A stretch of DNA of 64,000 bases, taken from assembly GCA_002778195.1 (NCBI GenBank), contig PCDI01000005.1, positions 2,561,744-2,625,743 of the forward strand, given 5' to 3'. This document shows positions 47,304 to 59,585 of the stretch, piece after piece. The translations under genes were made by a program, and so were the position numbers. Source of the DNA: Raffaelea ambrosiae. Taxonomy: Eukaryota > Ascomycota > Sordariomycetes > Ophiostomatales > Ophiostomataceae. The stretch's first letter is position 1, and every line of letters starts with the position of its first letter. Under the pieces are notes generated by a model. That model was given only the letters and a program-made list of their open reading frames with translations. It had not been told where the DNA came from and searched no databases.

Positions 47304-48646
47304 GACGATGTAGAGAACAGGCGAGGTTTAGTGAGGCGTGATGTAGCGTCTGACGTGATCTGTCTTGTCGTCTGAAGTTGGATATGTGTCTCTCAAGACA
47401 GCCGCCCATATATCGGGTACCAGTTCCAGGACGGGGTCGGGCAGACAAGCGCTATAACTCCATGGAGACCTCGGCCGTGTCTGCAGCCAGTGCGAGATGC
47501 GCGCAGTGGGACTGGAATAGGCGTCTGGAGAGAGAACAAGTGTGCCTTGCGACGAATGCACTCCTCCACGGGACAGTCTAATTTGCAGCTGCCCCCCGCC
47601 CCCCCTGCAGCTTGGCTGTTCAGGCGAAGGATTTTAGGATTTTGGTGGACAGAGACGGCTGGGGCACGCGGCGCACGATCCTCGCAGCCCACCGCCTCCT
47701 CTTCTTGCGTTTTGGTGCGGGTGCGTTGGCAGCTTTAAATGCAGTCTCGTCGTTCAGCTTTGCTCAAGGCTGGATGGACACACTGCGTGGCTGGATGCGC
47801 CAGCCGAACGAAGTCGAAAGAACACAAAGGAACACGAAAGAACACAAAAAGCCAATCTGGCCAGGCAGGAGTGGTCGTCCGTCCGTTCTGACCGCGCTCG
47901 TCGCTTATCAAGCAGAGTGGCAGACTGAAAACACGATGTGATTTGATGTAATGCGTGAGTGGGAAAAAAAACGGTGCCAGCCAGCCACACCCCAAAAGCT
48001 CACCACAGCGAAAAAGAGCGCCCTGGCCTGGGGAAACTGCCCACCCCTGTGGAAGTGCCGCTCCAGTGGACGCCAAGCTGAAACAGGACTAGCGCAGATT
48101 GCTGACGATAGCCGTGGAATATCAGTTCCAAGGAATGCGGATGAAGAACCATTAACTACGACGTACTCGTACAGAAGCCAACAGGGGAAGGCGCATCCGG
48201 AGAAGGCGCCTCCCTCACTCGTGAATTTATTTCCCCCCGTTTTGTGTAAGCTTCGCATCACGCTTATTATTGGGAACTGCCTCCCATCTAGTCTGTCGCT
48301 GGCAAGAAATTCTCGAAACAAACACCATGAACACAGAGTGTTCCACCTGATGCACCATTAACGAATATAACACGTCCGCCAAAGACGAGAAAGCAGAAAC
48401 AAAAAGAGAAAGCCCGTCCCATGTCATCCTATACTCATTCCTAATCGTCCAGTTGCCATTATATTCCACCCATTGAAGTCAATCTGCGCAGTAACTATTC
48501 GCCTGCTCGAGCCCAACACGAAAATAAGACAATAAGACAGAATAGGAAATAATGTGCCCGTAAACAAAGTGGTATCTTGGTTGCTCGCCCCTCTTCTTCT
48601 CCTCTCTTTTCATCGCCTATCTCTCCCCCCTTACCCCCCTCTCTCT
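47304..48646. other. intergenic
   Basis: The upstream region of the KCTD-type gene. It contains a GTACTCGTAC element at 48163-48172. Frames at 47.7-48.3 kb look non-coding. Confidence 0.6.
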
Positions 48647-50474
48647 CTATTCTTCCTCCATAATATTGTTGGTGGCTGTCTCCGCCGTTTCGGCCTTCTT
48701 CATCTTCTCGCGATAATGCTCTTCCACCTCTTGCACCTGCTCATCAATGTCCTTTTTTCCATCGATGCTCGCGCCGCCTGCGCTGCCAGGCGTGGTTGGC
48801 GCCGATGTGGGTGTCTTTACGACGGTCACCGAAGGCACCGGCGGCGCGCTCGTCGGCAGCGCTGTCGCCACCTCTCTTGGGCTTGCCAGCGGCGATGCCA
48901 GCGGGCTGGTCAGACTGCCACCAATGCTACCCGTGACGCTTTCCGACCGGCCGTGCCCGAGAAACCCGCTCCTTCCGCTGCGCACGCTGCGCATGCTAGC
49001 ACCGTCGCCGGTGCCGCCCACGTTCTGTCGCGCGTAGAAGCTGTTGCGGTCACTCGGCAGGGCGCCAGTGGTGCTGTAGATGCTCGTGCGCTCGGCGGCC
49101 GCCGCCGACGCTAAACCGGCGCTGGCCACGCTCATTCGGCTGCTGGTTGCATGCAGCGGGATCGCAGGTGTCGCAGGCACACTGCCCGCGTTGTTGTTGC
49201 TGTTACCGACGCCTGCGTTGCCACCTGCTTCAATATTGGCCGACAGGATCGACAACGGCAGGCTCTCGCGGCTGCCGCCAAAGATGGACGACGGCGCCAG
49301 AGCCCGCACCGATGCATCTGTGTCCAGCGATCGCCGGCGTCTCCGCTTGCTCGACGAGGCCAGAGTCAGAATCGATGCGTTGTCCGTCAGCAGGTTGTTG
49401 GCCGTGGCTGTCGAATACGTTGTTGGGTGTCCCGTGGTAGAAAGTCCCGAGGGCGTAAGATGCGACGGGATCGCCGACGCCGGCGTGTTCGGGAACGGCT
49501 GGTGGAAGTGGATCGTCTGTGTCGTGCTCTGGAGCGACGAGTGGTGATGGTGGCCGTGAATGCTGTGGCTGTGCGTGTTGTTCAGAGCGATGCCGTTGCC
49601 GCTTATGCCCCCAATACTCGGTGCGCCTCCGCCGCCACCCCCTCCTGCTGCTCCGTTTGCTTGTGCTGCTGGTGCGGCCGGGGCCAGCGACTGGATTGTC
49701 GTCAGTGTGGTTGTGAGAGAGCGCACCGACGGCGCTGGTGACGAGAAGGTGCTGTCGCCCCCGCGGCGGGTGCTGCGGTCGTTTAGCGTGCGACTTGTCG
49801 TGCCTGTCAGGGTCGAGGCCGCTCCGTTGGACGGCGCCAGCACCGAGCGCTGGGCTTCCCGGTCGGTTGATACTGTAGGCGCCACCGAGCGCGAACCGGC
49901 TGTTTGCGGGCTCTGTTCGTCTTCACTGCCGGAGAAATCCTCCACAATGCTGCTCCGCCGACTCCGCCCCAGAGATGTCGAGCTTGATGCGAGACCGCTC
50001 TGTGACGTCACAAACGACGGCCGGCTGCCGTTGCGGTGGTGGTGGTGGTGATGGTGATGATGGGCGCGGTGGGAGTGGTCGTCGTAGTAGTTGGTTGCAC
50101 TGGTGCTGCCGCCAAGACCGTGGCTGTCGTTGTGGACGCTGCCGACACGGCCAGAGAGGGGATAGGGGTTGTTGTTTTTCGCGGCGCGCTTCTTGGAGGC
50201 CAGCTTCATCTGCGCGAGATGGCGCTTCGAGGTAACGGCACTGCGGCCATCGCTGGAGACGCCCCCTTTAAAGTGAGTGAGCTTCTTGACCCAGGTGGCG
50301 AATGGTCGACGACGGCCACGGCCTGTGTGATCTGGAGAAGAGGCGTTAGAGGTGGTCGATATCAAGGGATGGGCTGGGGGGAGGGACAAAAGAGCTCCTT
50401 CCAACTAGACGGCCAAGTTCACCGCCACAAAGATTGTGTCACGTACCCTGCGCAGTTTCTGTCATCATCTCCAT
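48647..50474 (-). CDS. Ser-rich disordered fungal protein (often labelled 'polycystin')
   Basis: A tiny first exon (50447-50474, MEMMTETAQ) and 48647-50331 encode 570 residues across a 115-base intron (GTACGT donor, TCCAG acceptor). Starting in the long frame instead would place intron sequence before DHTGRGRRRPFATWVKKLTH. Features: a basic N-terminal block, a His run fed by CAC/CAT repeats, Gly/Ser/Thr-rich disorder, and a short, highly characteristic core: TANNLLTDNASILTLASSSK, RRRRRSLDTDASVRALAPSS, IFGGSRESLPLSILSA. A C-terminal acidic coiled stretch follows (DIDEQVQEVEEHYREKMKKA). Homologues in other Sordariomycetes carry, as I recall, the label Ca2+-modulated cation channel polycystin. 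No membrane-spanning segment is visible, so that label is doubtful. Real function unknown. It is divergent from MLH3, with about 880 bases between the starts. Confidence 0.85.
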
Positions 50475-51358
50475 CGTTCTGTCTGGGAAGCGGTGTGGAG
50501 CGAGTGCGGGCGAGTGTGCCAGGACGAGGCGAAGCGAAATCGAATCGCGATAGAGGCAAAGAAGAAGACGTAGTCGGAAGAAGCGGATGACGTGGAAAAC
50601 AGGGTTCTGGCTGAGAGAGTGAGAGAAGGTATGACGGAAAGGCGACGGAAAGGCGACGGAAGGGCCGAACCAGAGAATAAGGCAGGCGCTGATGCAGGGG
50701 AACCAAGGACGAGAGGTCGGCCAGGCAGTTGAACTAAATGCACCCAAAAAGGACCAGAATAGACCAGAATGGCTGCTCAGCTGAATCGTTCCAGAACACC
50801 GTCGTCCGTCCGCATCACACCGCTGCCAGACAGCGAGCAGGAAAACAGAGGATAAAAGGCGCGCTGGTTGGTCCCGTGTTGCCGCGTGGTCGAGATGGGG
50901 GTGCTTCGTTGCTCGTGGCGTGGTGGTGGGCTTCGTGGTGGTGGTGGAATGGAAACAGACCGAAGAGAAGCAGTCAGGGGCTTTCCTTGTCCTGGGTTGG
51001 ATCAGCCTAAAAGCCACAAACGGGACCCAATAATAGAGGGGACCCAATAGAGCGCCCCAAACAACGCCCATGGCGTTAGTGGCTGCAGCAACTTCAGTGG
51101 TCTCCACCGTGGCCCTGGTATTTCAGAGGGGTATTTTTGGCAACCACCGCAGGCGGGATGTTCTCCGCAAAATACAGCCAAACAGGCCAACTGGGTAGGT
51201 CTCCAAGGCTGAGAGCCGCTTTCGGTCAGCAAAACGTCACGTGGGCACTCTGTTGCTAGGGACATCACCTTCATCAACAACGACAGTGCACATTGTCACG
51301 TTTGCATGTGCACCGTCACACATTCCGCCACCGAACCCCTCGCCATGGCATAGACACC
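50475..51358. promoter_or_regulatory. divergent promoter region, Ser-rich gene / MLH3
   Basis: 884 bases separate two outward-reading start codons. Imperfect GGCGACGGAAA direct repeats lie near 50640-50662. I cannot point to individual elements with confidence. Confidence 0.5.
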
Positions 51359-53879
51359 ATGTCCATACAGCGGCTGCCGGAGGACGTCGCGGTACAGATC
51401 AAGTCCTCGGCCGCCATCACCTCCCTCAATGGCACAATATGTGGTCTCCTTCAGAATGCCCTCGACGCCCAGGCGAAGAGGGTCGCCATCTCCGTCAACT
51501 ACGCCCGCGGCGCATGCGATGTGGACGATGACGGCGTGGGCATTGCGCCGCTGGAGCTCCAGCCCGATGGCGGCTTAGGAAAGCTGCACTGTGTGTTGCT
51601 TCAAAAACTGCTCTTGCGAGTTCCTGGCTGACCACCATTTCCCAGACACCTCCAAGTTCCCGCGCTCGCCTGCCCAGCATGGTTGGCGTGGCTCATTTTT
51701 GGCCTCTGTGGCGTCTCTCTCGCTCCTCTCCGTGGTTTCACGATGCGCCGGCCATGACCAGCAAAACGGCCACCACTACTACCACTACCAGGAGCCACAG
51801 ATGTTGACGGTCCACAACGGCAAGGTGCTCCTGCGGCGAGAAGCGTCCGCAGTTTCGGAACAAGGCATTTTTGTGCCCCTGCATGGCACACGTATCACCG
51901 TGCGTGACCTTTTTGGCTGCATGCCCGTCCGCGCCCGCATGCGACCCAATCCTGACTCGCCTGCCTGGAGCCGCGACTGGGACGAGCTGATGCGTGGCGT
52001 CACAGCCTTGTTGCTGGCCTGGCCGCAGGATGTTGTTGTCACCATTCGCGAAGGAAGAGACGACGGTGTAGACAGCAGCAGAAGAAGCAGCCGGCAACCA
52101 AAAGCAGTCACACTGCGATCTACGCTTTCGTCTTCTGGCCGTGAAGGCATCGTCCGCTGCATGCGCCTGCTTGCCCAAGCTTCCCTGCGTGACACAGCGG
52201 ACGCCATGTCTTGGGAGCGCGTCGGCGCATCCGCTCCAAGCTTAGGTCTTTCCATTGATGGATGCATAGGCCTGAACCCTGTGGCGTCGAAACGGGCGCA
52301 GTTTATCCGCATCGGTATCCATCCATTGCCGGCAGAGCACCAGGCGAAAGGCCTCTACGGAGAAATGAACCGGATATTTTCAGAATCCAACTTTGGTGCC
52401 GCAAGAGACTGCAATTCCGGAACAGGCACTAAGAGTGTCGACCGTTGGCCAATGTTTGTCCTTGGCATCGACTTGGAAGGAAGCCCCGTTGTCGATGTAG
52501 ACGCCATCCTAGACGATCAGCGTCAGCATCTGCCAGCAATTATTGGTCTTGTGCGTACTATGCTCGCCGAATTTCTGAGCAAGCATGGCTTCTATGCAGA
52601 CTCCGCCTCATCATCTGCCTTAGATGATACGATGAAGGTAGATGGGCCAAAGCGAGCGAGAGCCGACAGTGAAAGCTGCGATGATATGGACTGCGACACC
52701 CTAGCCGAGCCTTCACCAAGCAAAAGGCAAAAGGCAAACAATAGAAGCCGACCATGGGTCCTCCAACTTCCAGTTCGGCGGAAGAACACTGGCACTAAAT
52801 CTCCATTTTCCTCATGGAGCAGGGTTAAGACGCCAGCTTCTGTCGGGAATCCGGTAAAAGCAGCTATTCCCACGACCGTGGAGACACCCAATGCGAGCGC
52901 GGCAGGCGAAGACACTCCCAAGGTAGATGTCGAGACAGCTGCGGAAACTAGCAAATTCTTCGACGATGGGAATCAATGTACGTGCCCAGAGTCATCGGAG
53001 CCAACATGTGGGTCAGAATGCCTACCAGAATCGGATGGCACCGCGTTGTCGAGTGGAGACATAAGAATATCGAGAGACAGTCTGGCATCGGCAAAAGTCA
53101 TCGGCCAAGTCGACCGGAAATTCATTCTGGTCAAAGCTGTACAGCAGAAAGGCAAGAGTGGGTCCGAGACTCTTCTGATTGTGGTTGACCAGCACGCCGC
53201 CGACGAACGGTGCAGGGTGGAAGAACTCTTACGAAGCTACTTTGCGGCCCGGGAGGATTCGACAGAGGGCAGGGCTACGACGACAGTTTTGCCAAGACCG
53301 CTTCAGTTTCACCTGCCAGCTAGTGAACGCGAGCCTCTGGCACGGCATCGTGATCACTTCCAACACTGGGGCGTAATTTACGATGTCCTCTCCTCTGAAG
53401 GCACATATGGAGTCACACTCAAGGTATCCGGGCTACCTGCTAGCATTGCTGACCGGTGCAGACTGGAGCCAAAGCTGGTCGTGGATATGATCAGAAAAGA
53501 GATATGGAAGCCTGTGCCACCAGGGATCGCGACTTCTTCCCACCGGACACAGAGAGGAAAGGCAACGTGGGTTTCACGTATGCAGGGTTGTCCGCAGGGC
53601 ATTCTGGACCTCCTCAACTCGAGAGCTTGTCACAGTGGGTACAGCGCAACCTGCTCCAGAGGAGACCCTTACTAATACTTCTCAGGTGCGATTAGATTCA
53701 ACGACCAACTATCTCACGAAGAGTGTAGCGGCCTTGTCAGCAGGTTATTACACTGCAGCTTTCCTTTCCAGTGCGCCCATGGCAGACCCTCCATGGTTCC
53801 CCTACTAAACTTAGCGTCAACGGTTCCTGGGCTGTCATTTGATGATTTGCACCACGACAATGTTGTGAGCACGACATAA
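51359..53879 (+). CDS. MLH3: MLH3, MutL-homologue mismatch-repair / meiotic endonuclease subunit
   Basis: Three exons, 51359-51590, 51646-53634 and 53686-53879, encode 804 residues. The second intron (51 bases, GTGGGT donor, ACTAATAC branch) is required to reach the conserved C-terminus. Mlh3 partners Mlh1 to form MutL-gamma, which nicks DNA in repair and meiotic crossover resolution. The C-terminal endonuclease motifs are present: DQHAADER at 592-599 with the downstream E, AC-S-A-I at about 738-743 (NSRACHSAIRFND), and CAHGRP at 770-775. The N-terminal GHKL ATPase is recognisable (LLQNALDAQAKR, DDDGVGI, HYTSKF), but the residue aligned with the catalytic MutL glutamate (four before the motif Asn) is Gly, and the GFRGEAL-type motif reads HGWRGSFLAS. 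The middle is a disordered linker. The start ATG follows CACC and gives MSIQRLPEDVAVQI, the expected N-terminus. Confidence 0.92.
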
Positions 53880-54199
53880 TAGATGAAATTTAAGGAGTTG
53901 AATTGTATTCAATATGCCAGCAATAGAAATAAAAAATAGAAACAAAAAATAGAAACAAAAAATAAAGTATTGGAAATTTCAGCATCATCCCTGTAATTCA
54001 CATGTCGGGCATCGAGTAAGGGCAGATTTGCTGCGCCACACTTCTGCGCTAGCAAGCCACAACTGAGGGAACGTGCAGGCAAAACGTCACACTCCTCAGC
54101 CTTTCCAGGAGCTCTAATTAGCTCCCACGACGGCTGCATCTGACCCGCGACATCACAAACGAACTGCGCACAACGAAACCACGATCGGATAATGTGACC
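53880..54199. other. MLH3-VPS11 spacer
   Basis: A 320-base tandem-gene spacer. At about 53926-53966 a 14-base A-rich unit (AAAAAATAGAAACA) repeats about three times, probably in the MLH3 3' UTR. No gene. Confidence 0.7.
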
Positions 54200-57100
54200 A
54201 TGGCCAACTCGGTACGTCCACATTTTATTGTTGTGATGCCTCTTGTTCCACCATCAATCTAACACTCCCCCAGTGGAAGTCGTTTGACTTCTTCGAGGTC
54301 AGCCAGGTGAAACCCGGCGACGACGAAACACGCATCTTCTTCGAGAGCAACGAGATCGCCAGCGTGTGCTGCGGGTCCGACAGTCTGTTTCTCGGCAGCT
54401 TCGACGGCTATGTGCGGATTGTGGGGCCGAGCTGGAAGGTGGTGCGGAGCTTCCTGGCGCACGAGGCCGGCAGCATCACGCACATGCGGCAGGTGGAGGG
54501 AACAAGCATGCTGGTGACGGTGGCGGAAGACCTGAGCTCGGAGCCGGTGCTCAAAGTGTGGGCGCTGGACAAGCCGGTCAAGAAGACGGGACTGCCGACA
54601 TGTCTGAGCACGCTGCAGATCAACAACGGGCGGAAACAGTTTCCGGTGAGTGGTGCTGCTGAACTGGTGGTAGACTCCATTTTCGGTATCTTTGGGGTTT
54701 TTTTTGTTTTTGGCCCGACATGCTTCTTGCTAACAAACTCCTCTTCTGAACCAGATATCTGCTTTCACGGCGACGGAAGACCTCTCGCAGATCGCCGCCG
54801 GGTTTGCCAACGGCGCCGTGACGCTCATCCGCGGCGACCTCGTCAACGACACGGGCACGCGCCAGCGCATCATCTACGAATCTGACGAGCCGATCACGGG
54901 CCTCGAGCTCGACGTCGACGACAAGTTCACCACGACGCTGTTCATTGCTACGACCGCACGCATTCTCAAGCTCCCCATCCTCGCCAAGGGCAAAGCCCAG
55001 CCGGCCAAGACGGCCGAAGACGCCGGCTGCGCTGTCGGCTGCATGACCGTCGACCGCCGCACGGGCAACATTGTTGTCGGCCGCGACGACGCCATCTACT
55101 ACTACTCGATCGACGGACGCGGGCCGCCCCGGGCGTACGATGCGCCCAAGAACCTGGTCGAGGTGTACAACGAATACGTCGCGATCGTGTCGCCGTCGAG
55201 TGCGATGGGGAGCAGCGGACACAACGGCAGCGGCGGTGGTGGCGGGAAGAGAAACGGGAACGACAGCGGACATGGAAATGGAGACGGCAATGGCGGAAGA
55301 GGAGGCGGAGGCAACGCGCGGAGACGCCTGGGCGCCACGACGGCCGCGGCCGCGGACGCCATGTTCAGCACGTCGACGTTTGCGGTGCTGGAGACGGACC
55401 TCAAGGTGGTGGCGCACGTGGAGACGCTCATCTCGCCGGTCAAGGCGGTCTTCCAGGTCTGGGGCAGCCTGTGCATGCTGACGCTCGACGGCAAGGTGCG
55501 GCAGTACCGTGAGAAGACGCTGGCGCAGCGGCTGGACATGCTGTACCAGCGCAACCTGTACCACCTGGCCATTGAGCTGGCGCGCAAGTCCGGGCTCGAC
55601 GGCCAGCAGCAGAACATCATCTTCCGGCGCTTCGGCGACTACCTCTACCAGAAGGGCAGCTTCGACGAGGCCATGGTGCAGTACATCCGCGCCATCGACA
55701 GCACGGAGCCGTCGCAGGTCATCCGCAAGTTCCTCGACACCCAGCGCATCCACAACCTGATCGAGTACCTCGAGCAGCTGCACGAGCACCACCGCGCCAC
55801 CGCCGACCACACCACGCTGCTGCTCAACTGCTACGCCAAGCTCAAGGACATTGACAAGCTCGAGGCCTTTATCAAGTCGCCGGGCGACCTCAAGTTCGAC
55901 CTCGACACCGCCATCACCATGTGCCGCCAGGGCGGCTACTACGAGCAGGCCGTCTACCTGGCCAAGCAGCACAACGAGCACGACCTCGTCGTGGACATTC
56001 TCATCGAAGACGCACAGCAGTACGACAACGCGCTCAACTTTATCTGGCAGCTGGATCCTGAAACAGTAGGTTTTTTTTTGTTTTTTTTTTCTTCTTTTTT
56101 TTCTTTGTCCGTTTGAACGAGTGCCCACATCTTGCTAACACACAACGTAGGCCTATTCCTGCCTCATGAAGTATGCGCGCGTGCTGATCGAGCACTGCCC
56201 CAAGAGCACGACGCAGCTGTTTATCGAATACTACACGGGCCGGTACAAGCCAAGACCGGAGGGCGGTCTGCCTGCAGTGGACGAGACGTCGGAGGCGACG
56301 TCGGGCGGGTTTGCCTCTGGCGCAGCCTCGGCACTCGCCGGGTTCATGACCCTGCCGTACCTCGGCACGTCCGGCAACGCCACGCCGTCGCCGGGCGCGC
56401 AGCAAGCCGACGCCCGGCCCGGCAGCGTGTCGCCCAACGTAGCTGCTACTGCTGCTGCTCCTGCTGCTGCTTCGGCCGCTAATCGCCCTAGCGTCGTCGA
56501 CCCAGACGGACCAGCGCCGACGTACAAGCCGCCACCGCCGCGGACCGCGTTCTCGTCGTTCATTGACCACCCGGACGAGTTTATCGTCTTTTTGGAGGCG
56601 TGCCTCAAGGAGGAGCACATTGCCGAAGAGGACGAGACGGACCTGTACACGACGCTGTTTGAAATGTACCTGCTGAAGGCGGCGGAGAAGAAGGGCGACG
56701 ACGAGCACCGCAAGGCGTGGGAGGCCAAGGCCAAGGCCCTGATTGCGAGCCGGGGAGGAGGAACCGTCTCTTCGGAAGACGAAACCCACATTGAACCGGC
56801 CAACGTGCTGCTGCTGTCGCACCTCTCGGGCTTCCGGGACGGCACGACGCTCGTCAAGGAGCAGGCCGGCCTGCTGTTTGATATTTTTCGGTCGTACACG
56901 GCGGCGGGCGACACGCGCGGCGCGCTCAAGGCGCTGCACAAGTACGGCCCCGAGGAGCCGCAGCTGTACCCGGCGGCGCTGTCGTACCTGACAAGCAGCA
57001 CGGCGGTGCTGGAGGAGGCGGGTCCGCAGGAGCTGTCGGCGGTGCTGCAGCGGATCCACCGCGACGGCCTGATGGCGCCGCTGCAGGTGGTGCAGACGCT

Positions 57101-57632
57101 GAGCCAGAACGCGGTGGCGACCATGGGCATGCTGAAGCCGTACCTGCAGGAGACGATTGAGCGCGAGCGGCGCGAGATTGCGGCCAACAAGCGGCGCATC
57201 GCGTCGTTCCGGGCCGAGACCGAGCAGCGGCGGGCCGAGCTGGCCGACCTGGGCAGCAAGCCGGCCGTGTTCCAGGCGACGCGGTGCAGCCAGTGCGCGC
57301 TCCCGCTCGAGCTGCCCGTGGTGCATTTCCTGTGCAAGCACTCGTTCCACCAGCGGTGTCTCAAGGGGGGCGGGCATCCGTCTGGGAGCAGCAGTGGCGG
57401 CAGTCTAGGCCTAGGCCTCGGTGTCGACCGCGGGGAGGCGTCGGTGGACGATGCGGCCGAGTGTCCGATCTGTGCGCAGGACAATGCGACGGTGCGGGCG
57501 ATCCGGCGGCAGCAGGAAGAGTACGCGACGCGGCACGACTTGTTCAAGGCCGAGCTGGGCAACAGCGAGGACCGGTTCGCGACGGTGTCGGACTGGTTCC
57601 AGCGGGGCGTGATGGGGTCGACGGGCGAGTAG
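54200..57632 (+). CDS. VPS11: VPS11/PEP5, CORVET-HOPS core subunit with RING finger
   Basis: Four exons, 54200-54211, 54274-54645, 54755-56065 and 56151-57632, encode 1,058 residues. Exon 1 is only MANS. Vps11 is a shared core subunit of the CORVET and HOPS tethering complexes acting at endosomes and the vacuole. The N-terminal beta-propeller starts WKSFDFFEVSQV and includes ESNEIASVCCGSDSLFLGSF and FANGAVTLIRGD. A Gly/Asn-rich insertion (about residues 285-320) lies in the propeller. The alpha-solenoid has the clathrin-repeat region (NLYHLAIELARKSGLDGQQ, FGDYLYQKGSFDEAMVQYI, IHNLIEYLEQLHEHH). The RING-H2 is seen at C944, C947, C960, H962, H965, C968, C1003 and C1006, with a Gly/Ser loop before the last pair. 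The stop is followed by long G-runs. Length is somewhat above yeast Pep5 owing to the insertions. Confidence 0.95.
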
Positions 57633-57980
57633 AGGGGGGGGAGGGGGGGGAGGGGGGGGCGGAGGACGACGACAAGAGAAGCATTGCATTGCTGTGGTGT
57701 AGGGGGTGGGGGGGGGGACTGACATGGAGAGGACGAGTAGCGCTGCTGGGTTAGAAAAAGGATGTACAAGTGTATATACATACTTTGCGATGCAGGACCA
57801 CATTTGGCCAGCCATGAATGGGAGTCTTTTTTTTTTCTTCTCTCTTTCAGTAAACATAGTACAGAAGGCCTGTTTGTATATCCAAAAAAAAAATATGCCC
57901 AAAACAGAAATCGTCTCGCCATGCTGACAGATCGATCCGTGCTGTGACTTTTTGGGACACATATACACACAGATCCCACG
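57633..57980. other. convergent 3' spacer with long G-runs
   Basis: Immediately after the VPS11 stop the plus strand has three runs of seven to nine G separated by single A (57635-57660) and a G10 run near 57709-57718, which could form quadruplex structures. VPS11 and the lipoate ligase converge here with 348 bases between stop codons. Confidence 0.75.
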
Positions 57981-59585
57981 TTACGCTTTGCCCACGCCAA
58001 AGAGTCCATTCAGCCAGTTGCCAATGGCGTTGGCCTGTATGGGCCCCAGGATCGACCCGCCGGCCTTTTTGAGCACGGCCGTCCAGTCGTCGATCTGGTA
58101 CAGCAGCTGTCCATGGAGCGCCTCCACCACCGCGGCGTTGATGTCTTTGAAGTTGCCGTACGACGGTCCCGGCAAGCCGCTGACGGCAACGTCTTGCAGC
58201 CGGCCGTGCCGCGCCGTGAAGGCGAGGTGGAACGTGACGGGCACGGAAATCGGCCGCGCCGGCCGCGGCTCCGGGTCGTCTTCGGTCGGCCGGGTCGAGA
58301 ACTGGAACTGTGGCGTCTGTCCAAAGATCCAGTCGGGGGTCTGAAAACGTGTTAGAAGTCCGGCAGGGGGAGGTTAGGAGAAAAAAAAAAAAAAGTAGAC
58401 TCCTCTCGGGGCCGGAGAGAAGAAACGGGACAGCGGGACAGAACCTACCAGCAGCTCTTCATAGCCCTTGGCTAGCTTCGGGTCAAAGTCGAACCCTGCT
58501 GTCGCCGCCGCCTCGGCATCGGGGTCCACCACACACTCTTGCACGGCCATCCTGCTGCTTTGTTCGCCGCCGCCTCCGTACAGTTCGGCAAACTCGGCCG
58601 CTACGGCATCGGCAAACCGCGCATGGCTGGACGCCATGGCCTCGTCGCGGAGGACGTTCTGCACGGGCGAGCGGACAGAGGCCACCCCCCGGGCATTGAG
58701 AAACGGAGCCGCCGGGGACCGCAGCAAGCCCGAGACGGCCTCGAGGTCGGCGCCGAGAAGGCAGGTCCCGTGGTGCAGGGCCCGGCCGCGGGTCAGTTTG
58801 TAGGCCGAGCCCGAGACCTTGCGGGTGCCGGGGTCCTCGTCCGCTGCTCCCTCCGCAGAAGAATTCTCCAGGTGCTCGGCTTCCGCATCCACCACGATAT
58901 CGTGCCGCGCGTTCACCTGCGCCGTCGCCACCCCCAGCCGCCGCAGCGCCCGCGCCACCATGTGGGCGTGCTGGTCGCGGTCGAAGCCGGCCGACGGGAC
59001 GAGCACGCTCCAGTTGGTGTTGCCGGCGTCGTGATAGACGGCACCGCCGCCGCTGCGACGGCGGACAAGCACCGGTGGTCCTGGATCTCTTGGCTCTCCT
59101 GGATCTGCCTTTGGTTCACCACCCTCGCCTGGATCTTGCCTCCCCACCCTCACATCCGCCAAGGCCACCTCCTGCCAGGGATTCTGGTTCCGTCCAATGA
59201 CCACACACGGCGAGTTGCAGTACAGAAACAGAACCCGGCTGTCCGGGTGCGCCCGCTCGAGCAGCCGCTGCTCCACAGCAAGATTGGCGTACGGATTGCG
59301 GCCGACAGAGCGGACAATATGGAGGCGTCCGGGGGGGGAGGGCGCAGAAGAGAAATCTCCTCCTCCTTCTCCTCCTAAAACATTGGCACTGTCGCCCTCG
59401 ACCTCGGCAAATAGATCGGCTAGAGGGAGAAGCCTCGTCGATGATGTTTGTGTAGACATCTTCCTGGCCGACAATAATCGCCAACTCCACGTCGCTATAC
59501 AGCAAACTGGCGCAACACGTGAGCGTCGCAACGATGACGGCAAGACGGCCGTCACGGAAAGACTGGCGTGATGATGAGGAGACAT
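57981..59585 (-). CDS. AIM22: mitochondrial lipoate-protein ligase A family (AIM22/LIP3-like)
   Basis: This family attaches or transfers lipoyl groups to mitochondrial apo-enzymes. Exons 58449-59585 and 57981-58340 encode 498 residues; the 108-base intron joins KGYEELL to TPDWIFGQTPQF. The N-terminus (SSLRRSRVAPVCC, SWRLLSARKMSTQTSSTRLL) is Arg/Ser-rich with no acidic residues, fitting a mitochondrial presequence. Catalytic-fold motifs: NPYANLAVEQRLL, GRNQNPWQEV (131-140), RRRSGGGAVYHDAGN (about 175-189), KVSGSAYKL (256-264) and HHGT (271-274). A roughly 20-residue charged insertion (RQDPGEGGEPKADPGEPRDP) lies just before the RRxSGGG motif. The C-terminal domain is full length. The start is the first ATG in frame; upstream in-frame codons are non-ATG. 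Enzyme class is secure; whether it acts as ligase or transferase is not. Confidence 0.92.

Noticed and set aside
54620..58009. Long minus-strand frames opposite VPS11 (502, 445 and 592 residues)
   Set aside because: Antisense shadows; VPS11 on the plus strand has clear domains across the same interval.
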